This document shows, piece after piece, positions 32,951 through 40,898 of a stretch of DNA of 44,105 nucleotides. Within the stretch, counting starts at the first letter, position 1; each line of letters begins with the position of its first letter. A model generated the notes under the pieces. That model was given only the letters and a program-made list of their open reading frames with translations, did not search any database and had not been told where the DNA came from. Made by a program: the position numbers and the translations under genes. This DNA is from Myxococcota bacterium (lineage in GTDB: Bacteria; Myxococcota_A; Polyangia; HGW-17), in NCBI GenBank assembly GCA_018821305.1, contig JAHJMN010000131.1, positions 1 to 44,105 on the forward strand, read 5' to 3'.

Positions 32951-33991
32951 ATGGATAAAATTGTTGAATGCGTCCCCAATTTTTCTGATGGAGTGAACCA
33001 TGAAGTTCATGAAGCAATTGGTCGTGCCATATCCTCCGTTGAAAATGTAAAACTACTGGATATTGATCCGGATGCTTCTTACAACCGCGTGGTTGTAACT
33101 TTTGTGGGTGAACCGGATGCTGTAGTTGAGGCAGCTTTAAGAGCCACGGAAGTTGCTGTTGAAATGATCGATATGACAAAACACAAAGGTGAGCATCCTC
33201 GCTTTGGTGCACTGGATGTCTGTCCCTTTGTTCCTATCCGTGGTGTAACTATGGCGGATTGTGCGAAACTTGCTAATATTTATGGTGAAAAGGCAGCTCA
33301 AAAATTTGGAATACCAGTTTATTTGTATGAGCAGGCTGCGATAAAGCCCGAACGTAAGAATCTTGCAACGGTAAGAGCCGGGGAATATGAAGGCCTGGAA
33401 AAGAAATTGGCAGATCCCGAGTGGATTCCAGACTATGGGCCTGCTAAGTTTGTGCCCCGCTTTGGCGCAGTTGCAACGGGAGCAAGGTTCTTTCTAGTAG
33501 CCTACAATGTGAATGTTGCGACATCTGATGTTTCCGTTACAAATGATATTGCTTTAACTATTCGTCAAATGGGCAAACCACGCATGAAGAATGGTGTTCC
33601 AGTATTGAATTCCGCCGGGAAAAAAATCTTTGATCCTGGAAAACTCAGGATGGTTAAAGCTATGGGCGTTCCTCTGGAAAATGATCCAAGAACGCAGATT
33701 TCGATGAATTTGAATAATTATCTTATTACACCACCACATGTGGCCTTTGAAGAAGCAAAATTTGAGGCTGCAAAACATGGAGTCGAAATTACTGGTTCAG
33801 AAATTGTTGGTCTGGTTCCAATTGAACCCCTGCTGATGGCAGCACATTGGCATCTTTTTAATATTGGAGAAGATGGTCGTAAAATGACAGATGAAGAACT
33901 GGTTTCCATTGCCCAAAAATACCTTGGTTTGTCTGACTATAAACCTTTTGACAGAAATAAAAAAATAATTGAATTTGCCATCAGGCAATGA
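32951..33991 (+). CDS. ftcD: Glutamate formimidoyltransferase
   Basis: The enzyme transfers the formimino group from N-formimino-glutamate to tetrahydrofolate (histidine degradation; folate one-carbon supply). The start is ATG 32951 with AAGGTGA upstream; the frame is open back to a TTG at 32936. The 346-residue product shows the family start IVECVPNFSDGVN, then DIDPDASYNRVVVTFVG, GEHPRFGALDVCPFVP, GIPVYLYEQAA and GAVATGARFFLVAYNVNV. The cyclodeaminase that completes the reaction is the next gene, so the two functions fused in animal FTCD are separate here. No hutH, hutU or hutI is present nearby. Confidence 0.92.
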   Translation: MDKIVECVPNFSDGVNHEVHEAIGRAISSVENVKLLDIDPDASYNRVVVTFVGEPDAVVEAALRATEVAVEMIDMTKHKGEHPRFGALDVCPFVPIRGVTMADCAKLANIYGEKAAQKFGIPVYLYEQAAIKPERKNLATVRAGEYEGLEKKLADPEWIPDYGPAKFVPRFGAVATGARFFLVAYNVNVATSDVSVTNDIALTIRQMGKPRMKNGVPVLNSAGKKIFDPGKLRMVKAMGVPLENDPRTQISMNLNNYLITPPHVAFEEAKFEAAKHGVEITGSEIVGLVPIEPLLMAAHWHLFNIGEDGRKMTDEELVSIAQKYLGLSDYKPFDRNKKIIEFAIRQ

Positions 33992-34003
33992 CAGGAGTTT
34001 AAA

Positions 34004-34660
34004 ATGGCTGATAAATCGAATGCTTCTTTGCTTGGAAATATACCAGTTGCAAGTTTTATTCAGAATGTTTCTTCCCGCAGTCCAGCACCTGGTGGTGGTT
34101 CAGTAGCTGCTTTAGCAGGTTCTCTCGGTGCTGCTCTTGGAACTATGGTGTGCCGATTGACTATTGGGAAAAAGAAATATAAAGATGTCGATGAAATCAT
34201 GCGTCAACATGAAAAAGATATGTTACCAATCCGGGATATTCTGAAGGATCTGATTGATAAAGATACGGATGCTTTTGACATGGTTATGGCTGCATTCGAT
34301 CTTCCCTCAGATACTCCTGAGGAGAAGGCTGATAAGGAAACAGCTATAGTTCAGGCAAGTATGCAAGCCGCAGAAGTACCACTTGAGGTAATGAAGAATT
34401 GTCTCGCAGGCGCAGAAATTCTTACGAATGTTGCTGAATTCGGTAATGTGAATTCAATTTCTGACGCAGGAGTAGCAAATTTATGTTTTAAAACCGGTTT
34501 TGAAGGTGCAAAACTTAATGTTTTAATAAATATAAAGGATCTCGTGGATTCTGAGTGGAAGCAGAATATTGAAACAGAACTTCATGTATTGACAGATAAA
34601 TTTAATGAAATTTTTGTTAAAAACGAGAAACATGTGACAGGAAGACTTTCTAATGGTTGA
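34004..34660 (+). CDS. Formimidoyltetrahydrofolate cyclodeaminase/cyclohydrolase
   Basis: The product acts on the formimino-THF made by FtcD, releasing ammonia to give methenyl-THF; some relatives (FchA) are methenyl-THF cyclohydrolases. The 218-residue all-helical protein has the family hallmark SRSPAPGGGSVAALAGSLGA at about 29-48 and the conserved central region KDTDAFDMVMAAF. AGGAG precedes the ATG, 12 bases after ftcD. Its stop overlaps the next gene by eight bases. Confidence 0.88.
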   Translation: MADKSNASLLGNIPVASFIQNVSSRSPAPGGGSVAALAGSLGAALGTMVCRLTIGKKKYKDVDEIMRQHEKDMLPIRDILKDLIDKDTDAFDMVMAAFDLPSDTPEEKADKETAIVQASMQAAEVPLEVMKNCLAGAEILTNVAEFGNVNSISDAGVANLCFKTGFEGAKLNVLINIKDLVDSEWKQNIETELHVLTDKFNEIFVKNEKHVTGRLSNG

Positions 34661-35543
34661 TGGCTGGTTCCGGGCTTCAGATGGGATTCGGCTTAAATAT
34701 CAGATCTACGGCACCGGACCAGCTATAGTAATCGCTAATGGTCTTGGAGGCAGTTTTCCTGCGTGGAAATTCATTGTTGAATCTTTTAAGGACAGATTCA
34801 CGTTTTACAGTTGGGATTACCGGGGGCTTTTTGAAAGTGAAAAACCCACGGATATTTCTTCGATAACAGTGGATGCTCAGACTCAAGACCTTATTGAGTT
34901 ACTGGATTTCTGGAAAATTGAATCAGCTATATTTGCGGGATGGTCTTACGGTGGCCAGGTAATTGTAGACCTTTATTCAAAAAAACCTGAAGTTTTCAAT
35001 GGTATTGTTTTCCTCAATGCGATGGTTGGAAGTGCATCTGATTCTCAGAGTATTCCATCTGTTCTCTTGCCACTTTATGATCGCTTTTTGAGTTTATGGT
35101 CTTTGGGCTGGAAATTTCTTAAGCCTGTTGCGGGAAGAGCAGTTTCAAGCGGTATTTTTCTGACATTTGTTAAAAATACAGGGTTGGTAGCATCGGAACT
35201 GGATGAAGACATCTTCGAAGAAATGGCCCTGAAGTTTATTCTTCTGGATCATGAGATTTTTCAGGCCACTCTGTTGAGCGCTCAAAATTTCACTGGGATT
35301 CAAATACTTGAAACGATAACTGTGCCATGTATGGTTATTGCTGGAACCAGGGATTTTGTTGTTTTGCCATCTTCTTCAAGAATCATTGCTTCAAAAATTC
35401 CTCAATGCCAATTAAAACTGATAAAAAATACAAGTCATTACAGCGCAGTTGAAAAGCCTGCTGAAGTAGTTGCCTGTTTTAATGAGTATCTCAATTCTCT
35501 AAATCAAATTAAAGGCTACAATGAAAATATTACTCACCAATGA
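34653..35543 (+). CDS. Alpha/beta hydrolase
   Basis: A 296-residue alpha/beta-hydrolase fold protein. The nucleophile elbow is GWSYGG (Ser about 99), the acid is probably the Asp in AGTRDFVV (about 232), and the base is His in NTSHYSAVE (about 263). An oxyanion-hole stretch NGLGGS lies near residue 29. The lid region (about 130-190) is hydrophobic. No signal peptide is present. The substrate cannot be read from sequence. It overlaps both neighbours (eight bases with the cyclodeaminase gene, 23 with surE), so it belongs to the same transcript. Confidence 0.85.
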   Translation: MVDGWFRASDGIRLKYQIYGTGPAIVIANGLGGSFPAWKFIVESFKDRFTFYSWDYRGLFESEKPTDISSITVDAQTQDLIELLDFWKIESAIFAGWSYGGQVIVDLYSKKPEVFNGIVFLNAMVGSASDSQSIPSVLLPLYDRFLSLWSLGWKFLKPVAGRAVSSGIFLTFVKNTGLVASELDEDIFEEMALKFILLDHEIFQATLLSAQNFTGIQILETITVPCMVIAGTRDFVVLPSSSRIIASKIPQCQLKLIKNTSHYSAVEKPAEVVACFNEYLNSLNQIKGYNENITHQ

Positions 35544-36294
35544 TGATGGAATTACTTCTACTCATCTTCAAATCTTGTCCGATACTCTGGTCGATAATGG
35601 TTTCGAGTTAACTGTAGTAGCTCCAGATTCTGAAATGAGTGCTGTTTCTCACAGTATATCTCTTCGTAATCCTGTTCGAATGCGGAAAATTGATGACCAG
35701 AAATACGCTGTTTCAGGGACCCCTGCAGATTGTACGTATATGGGCATGTTCCATATTATGGAAAAAAAACCGGATCTGGTTATTTCAGGTATTAATAACG
35801 GTTACAATCTTGGTCTTGATGTTTATTATAGTGGAACTGTAGCTGGAGCAATGGAAGGTGTTTTGCGAGGTATTCCTGGAATAAGCGCCAGTATCGATAG
35901 AAAAGTCTCTGAACTCTGGATTCGAAATTTTTCACAAAAAATATCGGATTTTGCAAAAGAATTGCTGAAAAGCAATAGAAAACCAATACTTTATAATTTA
36001 AACTGTCCCCCTGTTGACAAGATTAACGGTTTTATGTTTACAGGAATCGGATATCGACATTACAAGGATGAAGTATTAGTAAAGCATGACCCTAAAGGGG
36101 TTGAGTATTATTGGCTTGGAGGACCTGTCTCAAAAGGTTACGATAATCTTGAAGATGGTGAAAGGAGAGCTCTTGAAGATGGATATGTGAGTGTTACCCC
36201 TATGGATCCTCTTATATTTTCATCCCGAAAAGATTATATGTATACTCCTTTAATTGATACTCAAACCATTAGCGAAGTACTTATCAGTATCTGA
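35521..36294 (+). CDS. surE: 5'/3'-nucleotidase SurE
   Basis: SurE is a metal-dependent phosphatase acting on nucleoside monophosphates. The 257-residue product has the catalytic N-terminal LLTNDDG (D8, D9), the EMSAVSHSIS loop supplying the Ser ligand, VSGTPADC, and SGINNGYNLGLDVYYSGTVAGA, a block conserved in the family. AAAGG lies before the ATG, inside the end of the hydrolase gene. surE is often near pcm and nlpD in other Proteobacteria; here it sits with one-carbon and purine salvage genes. Confidence 0.94.
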   Translation: MKILLTNDDGITSTHLQILSDTLVDNGFELTVVAPDSEMSAVSHSISLRNPVRMRKIDDQKYAVSGTPADCTYMGMFHIMEKKPDLVISGINNGYNLGLDVYYSGTVAGAMEGVLRGIPGISASIDRKVSELWIRNFSQKISDFAKELLKSNRKPILYNLNCPPVDKINGFMFTGIGYRHYKDEVLVKHDPKGVEYYWLGGPVSKGYDNLEDGERRALEDGYVSVTPMDPLIFSSRKDYMYTPLIDTQTISEVLISI

Positions 36295-36308
36295 CTGGAA
36301 TAATTTAT

Positions 36309-37238
36309 ATGAGCAAAATAAAAGAATATGGACTTCTTTTTTCAAAGGGTTTTATCATGGGAGCGGCAGATGTCGTTCCCGGTGTAAGTGGCGGGACAAT
36401 TGCTTTCATTACAGGTATATACGACCGACTTATAAATGCAATTAACAGTATAAATATCAAAGCGTTTAAATTACTTTTTACTGGACGTATTCGTGAAGCT
36501 TTTTCAAGTGTTCATACTTCTTTTTTAATTCCCCTTGGATTAGGTGTATTTATTTCAATACTGTCCTTTGCCAGAACAGTAACATGGTTGATCACGAAAT
36601 ACCCTGTTTTGGTCTGGTCATTTTTTTTCGGATTAATTATAGCATCAACTGTTATTGTTATAAGGCATATGGGTAAACTCACACTCAAAACGGGGCTATC
36701 CTTTCTTGTTGGTGCAATTGCTGCCTGGTACATAGTGAATATAATCCCAGTGAAAACTCCAGAAACGTGGTATTTTACGATTTTTGCAGGAGCCATATCA
36801 ATTATCGCCATGATACTTCCTGGAATAAGTGGATCATTTATTTTGCTTCTACTGAGTCAGTATGAACGGATTATGAACGCAGTAAAAAGCCTTGAACTTT
36901 CTACTATGCTCCTGTTTTCAACAGGTAGTGCTATAGGGATCCTGTCTTTTTCAAGAGTTTTGGGCTGGCTGCTGGAAAAACACAGGGCCGTAACTATGGC
37001 AATGCTTGGTGGTTTTATGGCGGGTTCTCTTCGTAAAGTGTGGCCTTATAAAAATGTGCTTGAGTATAAAATTATTAATGGAAAGCAGATAGATATAAAA
37101 ACGGAAAACATAATCCCTTCGCAATTTGATTCTTCAGTGCTCTTTGCGCTTTTACTTATGGTTTCAGGTATTATAATAGTTTTCGCAATAGAGTATATTT
37201 CCCATAGAATCCAAGGAGTAGCCGATGAAAATTCTTGA
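36309..37238 (+). CDS. DUF368 membrane protein (PopT-like)
   Basis: A 309-residue polytopic membrane protein with about eight to nine hydrophobic segments. The DUF368 signature is present in two related copies: GFIMGAADVVPGVSGGTIAFITGIY near the N-terminus and SIIAMILPGISGSFILLLLSQY in the second half, implying an inverted internal repeat. DUF368 proteins have been implicated as undecaprenyl-phosphate translocases (PopT) in other bacteria, so recycling of the cell-wall lipid carrier is a reasonable proposal here, by family knowledge only. It starts 14 bases after surE and overlaps apt by 14 bases. Confidence 0.85.
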   Translation: MSKIKEYGLLFSKGFIMGAADVVPGVSGGTIAFITGIYDRLINAINSINIKAFKLLFTGRIREAFSSVHTSFLIPLGLGVFISILSFARTVTWLITKYPVLVWSFFFGLIIASTVIVIRHMGKLTLKTGLSFLVGAIAAWYIVNIIPVKTPETWYFTIFAGAISIIAMILPGISGSFILLLLSQYERIMNAVKSLELSTMLLFSTGSAIGILSFSRVLGWLLEKHRAVTMAMLGGFMAGSLRKVWPYKNVLEYKIINGKQIDIKTENIIPSQFDSSVLFALLLMVSGIIIVFAIEYISHRIQGVADENS

Positions 37239-37746
37239 AGATAATATTAGAGCGATACCTGATTTTCCTAAAAAAGGTATCATTTTCAGAGATATAACAC
37301 CGCTTCTTGCAAATCCAAATTCTTTCAAGGCCACAATAGATGCCCTTTGCGAACTTGCAATAAAATCTGATTGTAATAAAATTGTTGCAATTGAAAGTCG
37401 TGGCTTTTTGTTTGGCAGTGCTATGGCATATAAACTCAGTATGCCTCTTGTTATTGTCAGGAAACCAGGAAAGCTGCCATGGAAAAAATTACGAGAAGAA
37501 TATTCTTTAGAATATGGTACAGATGCAATTGAGATCCACGAAGATTCTATCACAACCTCTGACAAAGTTGTCATAGTTGATGATTTATTGGCTACAGGTG
37601 GAACAGCTCATGCTTGTGCAAATCTGATAAGGAAAGCTGGCGGTTCAGTTAGTTCTTTTATTTTTGTTGTTGAACTTGAGGGTCTGGGTGGTCGAGAAAC
37701 ACTTTCGGAGCCCGTTCAATCATTGATTCGTTATAAAGAGGAGTAA
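37225..37746 (+). CDS. apt: Adenine phosphoribosyltransferase
   Basis: Apt converts adenine and PRPP to AMP (purine salvage). The 173-residue product has IPDFPKKGIIFRDITPLLA at the N-terminus, IVAIESRGFLFGSAMAY, the flexible loop region RKPGKLPWKKLREEY, and the PRPP-binding motif VVIVDDLLATGGTA. Length and motif order are typical. Its start lies within the end of the DUF368 gene, indicating translational coupling. Confidence 0.95.
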   Translation: MKILEDNIRAIPDFPKKGIIFRDITPLLANPNSFKATIDALCELAIKSDCNKIVAIESRGFLFGSAMAYKLSMPLVIVRKPGKLPWKKLREEYSLEYGTDAIEIHEDSITTSDKVVIVDDLLATGGTAHACANLIRKAGGSVSSFIFVVELEGLGGRETLSEPVQSLIRYKEE

Positions 37747-37748
37747 AA

Positions 37749-38048
37749 ATGGACGAAATTACATATGATTATGAAGAAAATGGCGTGCTTGTTAGAAAAG
37801 AAATAGCAAAAGAGTTTCTCTCAAAGGGTGCTTGGTCCACGGTTATGTTCAAATATCAGGAATTTGATGCGAAGACCAGTACATATCGGGCTCCGAAGGT
37901 TGCACTTGTGAGATTTAAGAAGTCCGGTGGAAAATTTATAAAGCAGTCAGGATTTAATATAACCAATAAAAAACAAGCGTTGCAAATATCAGATATTCTT
38001 CAAAAATGGTTTTTGGAAGAAGAAAATGATGAAGAGGAATCCGTATAG
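37749..38048 (+). CDS. Conserved-looking small protein, unrecognised
   Basis: A 99-residue protein beginning two bases after the apt stop, with GAGGAG before the ATG. It has mixed alpha/beta character (APKVALVRFKKSGGKFIKQ, GFNITNKKQALQISDILQKWF) and an acidic C-terminus (EEENDEEES). It has no signal peptide or Cys. It overlaps the next gene by 23 bases. Not recognised. Confidence 0.72.
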   Translation: MDEITYDYEENGVLVRKEIAKEFLSKGAWSTVMFKYQEFDAKTSTYRAPKVALVRFKKSGGKFIKQSGFNITNKKQALQISDILQKWFLEEENDEEESV

Positions 38049-38511
38049 AGGCGCACTTCTTAATATAAAAACGGCAAGATCTGACATCATTGAAAAAATA
38101 AAAGCATGCCATAGAAATCTTGCTGAACTAAGCACTATTGCAGTGCAACTTAATGATTTTCTAGAAAAAACACAGCTTGAATGTGAAGAACAGAAAGAAA
38201 AGCTTTTCCGAAAATCTCCCGAACTATCTGGAAATATTTTTCACCACAGACTCATTCTGGATGGAAAAATAAAATCTCTTGCCGAAATAAAAAATAAAAT
38301 TGATGAAAATCAGTGTAAAATTAATGATTTAGAATTAAAAGTAACAACCTTATCTTTGGAACTGAATATTATAAATGAGAAAGAGAAGATTTTTCTGGAA
38401 AAAACAGAAAAGTGGTTGATGGACGAAAAATTGAAGCAAGAAGATAAGGAAATGGAGGAAATTTCCGAACTGGTAACACTTAAAAGAAAAGATCTTAAAA
38501 AAGATCAGTGA
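38026..38511 (+). CDS. Coiled-coil protein, FliJ/SctO-like in size and composition
   Basis: The 161-residue product is almost wholly predicted coiled coil, rich in Lys, Glu and Leu, with long heptad-like stretches (IIEKIKACHRNLAELSTIAV; HRLILDGKIKSLAEIKNKID; KINDLELKVTTLSLELNIIN). Two adjacent ATGs (38026, 38029) follow GGAAGAAG. Such stalk-like proteins include FliJ and SctO of flagellar and type III export, but the similarity here is only general and no other export gene is adjacent. It ends three bases from the convergent gene at 38515. Confidence 0.65.
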   Translation: MMKRNPYRGALLNIKTARSDIIEKIKACHRNLAELSTIAVQLNDFLEKTQLECEEQKEKLFRKSPELSGNIFHHRLILDGKIKSLAEIKNKIDENQCKINDLELKVTTLSLELNIINEKEKIFLEKTEKWLMDEKLKQEDKEMEEISELVTLKRKDLKKDQ

Positions 38512-38514
38512 GAT

Positions 38515-38844
38515 CTAGTCAAGATTAATCAGGATTTCTTCAAATTTCAGAGAATGTTCAAGCATATCATTAAGATGATCTTCCTGCGAAACATTTTCTT
38601 CGAGAAGATCATAAATAATTGCCCTCATTGCCAGATTTAAGGTTCTCAGCCTGATTATACGATTCAGCCAATCATAGTGAAGTATATCCAGGTGAAGTTT
38701 ATCCAGAGCTTGACCAACAGCTTCACACTCCCAGCGTTCTACTCTAGACGATGGTTTTAATTTTATTAGTGAATTGTTGATCTTGCGAAGGATAAGAATA
38801 AGATTTTCGCGGTCGATTTCTTTTGCTCTAGCTAGTGTTACCAT
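38515..38844 (-). CDS. Small helical protein, unrecognised
   Basis: A 109-residue product with GGAGGT five bases before the ATG, a strong ribosome-binding site. The sequence is all-helical in appearance, with a Trp/Tyr/Leu-rich centre (KLHLDILHYDWLNRIIRLRT, LNLAMRAIIYDLLEENV) and an acidic C-terminus. No signal peptide or Cys pattern is seen beyond a single WECEAVG. It is downstream of, and on the same strand as, the gene at 38918 with a 73 bp spacer. A chaperone-like role is conceivable; function unknown. Confidence 0.68.
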   Translation of the reverse strand: MVTLARAKEIDRENLILILRKINNSLIKLKPSSRVERWECEAVGQALDKLHLDILHYDWLNRIIRLRTLNLAMRAIIYDLLEENVSQEDHLNDMLEHSLKFEEILINLD

Positions 38845-38917
38845 AATAAACCTCCGTTGGGGTAGTGATCTCGCACAATATATACATCGGCAAATTACAT
38901 GCCATTTTTAATTTTTT

Positions 38918-39295
38918 TTAAACTCTCATATTATTTATCGCTGATTTTGCTGTATCATGACGAGCTTTAGAAATGTTGCTTAAAGTAGTATATTTCCGAT
39001 TTTCTGTTTGTATATCATTCTGCAGTTTCAGAAAATCCATGTTGAACTTCTGATTCTGCTCCTGGAGAGTTTTCTGCATTAGAGTATCACTGCTTACTGA
39101 TGAACCAGTAGCAGAAGAAGCTGCGCTTGCCAGACTCATTAAAGGGCCTCCGGATAGTCCAGTGGCGGTTGTGGCAGCAGAAGAAATAATATCACGGGCA
39201 TGACTTAGAGTTTCTTTAAACTGCTTTTCTCTGTCAGGCTGATAGTTAAGGCTTTCATTTGTTCTGGAAATATTAGTTTTTTCTGTGATTTTCAT
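38918..39295 (-). CDS. Small Ser/Ala-rich helical protein, possibly secreted
   Basis: A 125-residue product with AAAGG before the ATG. It lacks a Sec signal. The middle is a low-complexity small-residue stretch (SSAATTATGLSGG, SLASAASSATGSSVSSD) and the C-terminus is a polar amphipathic helix ending ENRKYTTLSNISKARHDTAK and SAINNMRV. Small Ser/Ala-rich proteins without a Sec signal and with an amphipathic C-terminal helix are typical of needle or filament subunits exported by type III-like systems, but I cannot assign a family. It is preceded by a GAACCA/TGGTTC inverted repeat. Confidence 0.65.
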   Translation of the reverse strand: MKITEKTNISRTNESLNYQPDREKQFKETLSHARDIISSAATTATGLSGGPLMSLASAASSATGSSVSSDTLMQKTLQEQNQKFNMDFLKLQNDIQTENRKYTTLSNISKARHDTAKSAINNMRV

Positions 39296-39308
39296 AGGAA
39301 ACCTTTCT

Positions 39309-39326
39309 GAACCAATGGTATGGTTC
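39309..39326. promoter_or_regulatory. GAACCA-N6-TGGTTC inverted repeat
   Basis: A perfect 6 bp inverted repeat with a 6 bp spacer lies 14 bases upstream of the small gene at 38918-39295, before its Shine-Dalgarno. It could be an operator or a leader hairpin. Confidence 0.4.
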
Positions 39327-39451
39327 GGTGATTGTTACTTTTGTATTTTCGCGACTCTCAGACAAAAGTTGCAAAAAAAAATTAATAAAGTATTTTTTGT
39401 GAAGATTTTTATGTTTTTCTGGAAATTTACAAAGTTTAAATGAGAGCTATT

Positions 39452-39763
39452 ATGGATAATCAGAAGAAGAACGATCCGACATTTTTTGAATATCTGATTG
39501 TATATGTTGTTTTAACTGCAGTGTTTTTTGGAGTTTATAAGGCAGTTCTAAAACCTCGGGGATATACGCCTGGCAAACTCTATAGTTTAGTGACAGGACA
39601 GAATAAAAATAGTAAAAAAACAGTTCCTGTTAAGTCTGTTTCACAAATGAAATCAGATACTAATGATATGAAAGTTAACACAGAAGTCAAGCCGGTCGAA
39701 ATGAAGCCAGTGTTAAAGAAACCCACCCCAATGTCCATGGAACTAAGCGAAGATGACGATTAA
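39452..39763 (+). CDS. Small single-pass membrane protein, unrecognised
   Basis: The start is placed at ATG 39452 (MDNQKKND), with GAGAG upstream; the frame also opens at ATG 39440, which has no ribosome-binding site. The 103-residue product has one membrane helix (FFEYLIVYVVLTAVFFGVYKAV), a short basic segment (LKPRGYTPGKL), and a long Lys/Pro/Met-rich tail ending ELSEDDD. The orientation and role are unknown. The stop codon abuts the element fragment at 39764-39780. Confidence 0.65.
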   Translation: MDNQKKNDPTFFEYLIVYVVLTAVFFGVYKAVLKPRGYTPGKLYSLVTGQNKNSKKTVPVKSVSQMKSDTNDMKVNTEVKPVEMKPVLKKPTPMSMELSEDDD

Positions 39764-39780
39764 AGTGGCCTGTTAGAATT
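39764..39780 (-). repeat. Internal fragment of the 142 bp element
   Basis: AGTGGCCTGTTAGAATT matches the inner part of copy 1 (reverse complement AGTGGCCTGTTAGGATT) at 16 of 17 positions. It fills the space between the stop of the small membrane protein gene and the end of the HMG-CoA reductase gene, and overlaps the latter's stop codon by two bases. Confidence 0.5.
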
Positions 39781-40897
39781 ATACCTGTTTTTTTTGGTGT
39801 AGTTTCATATGACCCTTTTGAATACCAACAGTTGAAATAGCCAAAATTGCAGCAAAATTATTAGCAAGACCACAGCATGCAGCAGCGCAACAAACATCTT
39901 TATAAGTATTGAAATTAAAATGATTTTTGAGATATGAAACAAGGGGGTGATGGGAAGTTAACCCACCTATGCTCGCCCCCGCAACAGGAAGAGATAAAAC
40001 CCCTTCCAGATATCCATCTTCAGTTAGTTTCCAATGAGAGAGAGGCCTATATTTCCCATTTGAAACTGCCCTGAAATGAGCAGCAGCTTCAGTCGCCCTT
40101 GTATCATTTCCAAGAGCAGTGAGTACAGCACAGACACCGTTCATAATACCTTTATTGTGAGTAACTGCCCTCATTGGATCTATTTCGGCCCATTGAGCAA
40201 CGGTCATAAAAGAGCTCACCCAGCCCGGATTCAGATCAGTAAGCTCTTCAATGTTGAAGCGAACTGAAGCTGTTGAAGTTCGCTGTGGAAAAGAATTTGT
40301 GATGATAGTACCAACTACCTCAAAACCGTTTTCTTTAAGGATATCTGAAAGTTTTTCTCCAGCGGTATTAACAGTATTTGCTCCCATGGCATCTCTTACG
40401 TCCATATGAAGAAGTAACACTGTATTTGATTCAGAAATCTCATTTATATCAATACCTCTGAGTCCTCCTCCAAGGCTTAACAAAAGAGGGTCACAGTAAT
40501 TAATTTCGTTCCAGATAAAATCTCTTTTAGCTTCAAGAAATTCCGAGACTTTGTTCAAGGAATTTGTTGTAAGAATTTCACAGGTGGTAACCGGCTGTTC
40601 ACATTCACACCGGAATCCACCACAGGATCTGCTTAAACGGGCTGCATTTGATGCTGCTGCAATTATAGAAGGCTCTTCGGTAACCATCGGAATGAGTAGT
40701 TCGATATCGTTAATTATAAAATTCGTGGCTACTCCAATAGGTAAAGCGAAAACTCCTATCGCATTCTCAATAAATGAGTCAGCATTGATATTTGTAAGTC
40801 CGCCACTTGAAAGAAGTTCTGGATTTTCCGTTAAAATTAATCGTTGTCTTTCACTTAGACTGAGTTTGTGAAGGCCGGGTAATCTACTGGTTTTCAT
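39779..40897 (-). CDS. mvaA: Class II hydroxymethylglutaryl-CoA reductase, C-terminally short
   Basis: The enzyme interconverts HMG-CoA and mevalonate with NAD(P)H. Family landmarks are clear: FIENAIGVFALPIGVATNF, IPMVTEEPSIIAAASNAARL (catalytic Glu75), DVRDAMGANTVNT, HNKGIMNG (catalytic Lys), LPVAGASIGGLTSHHPLV and QKGHM (catalytic His363). At 372 residues it is shorter than the roughly 428 of Pseudomonas mevalonii HMGR. It ends nine residues after the GHM motif, so most of the C-terminal flap helices are missing. The end is an A8 run followed by the repeat fragment; no alternative frame restores the flap. It begins one base after guaB, so the two are cotranscribed. Activity is uncertain. 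Confidence 0.87.
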   Translation of the reverse strand: MKTSRLPGLHKLSLSERQRLILTENPELLSSGGLTNINADSFIENAIGVFALPIGVATNFIINDIELLIPMVTEEPSIIAAASNAARLSRSCGGFRCECEQPVTTCEILTTNSLNKVSEFLEAKRDFIWNEINYCDPLLLSLGGGLRGIDINEISESNTVLLLHMDVRDAMGANTVNTAGEKLSDILKENGFEVVGTIITNSFPQRTSTASVRFNIEELTDLNPGWVSSFMTVAQWAEIDPMRAVTHNKGIMNGVCAVLTALGNDTRATEAAAHFRAVSNGKYRPLSHWKLTEDGYLEGVLSLPVAGASIGGLTSHHPLVSYLKNHFNFNTYKDVCCAAACCGLANNFAAILAISTVGIQKGHMKLHQKKQV

Positions 40898-40898
40898 A

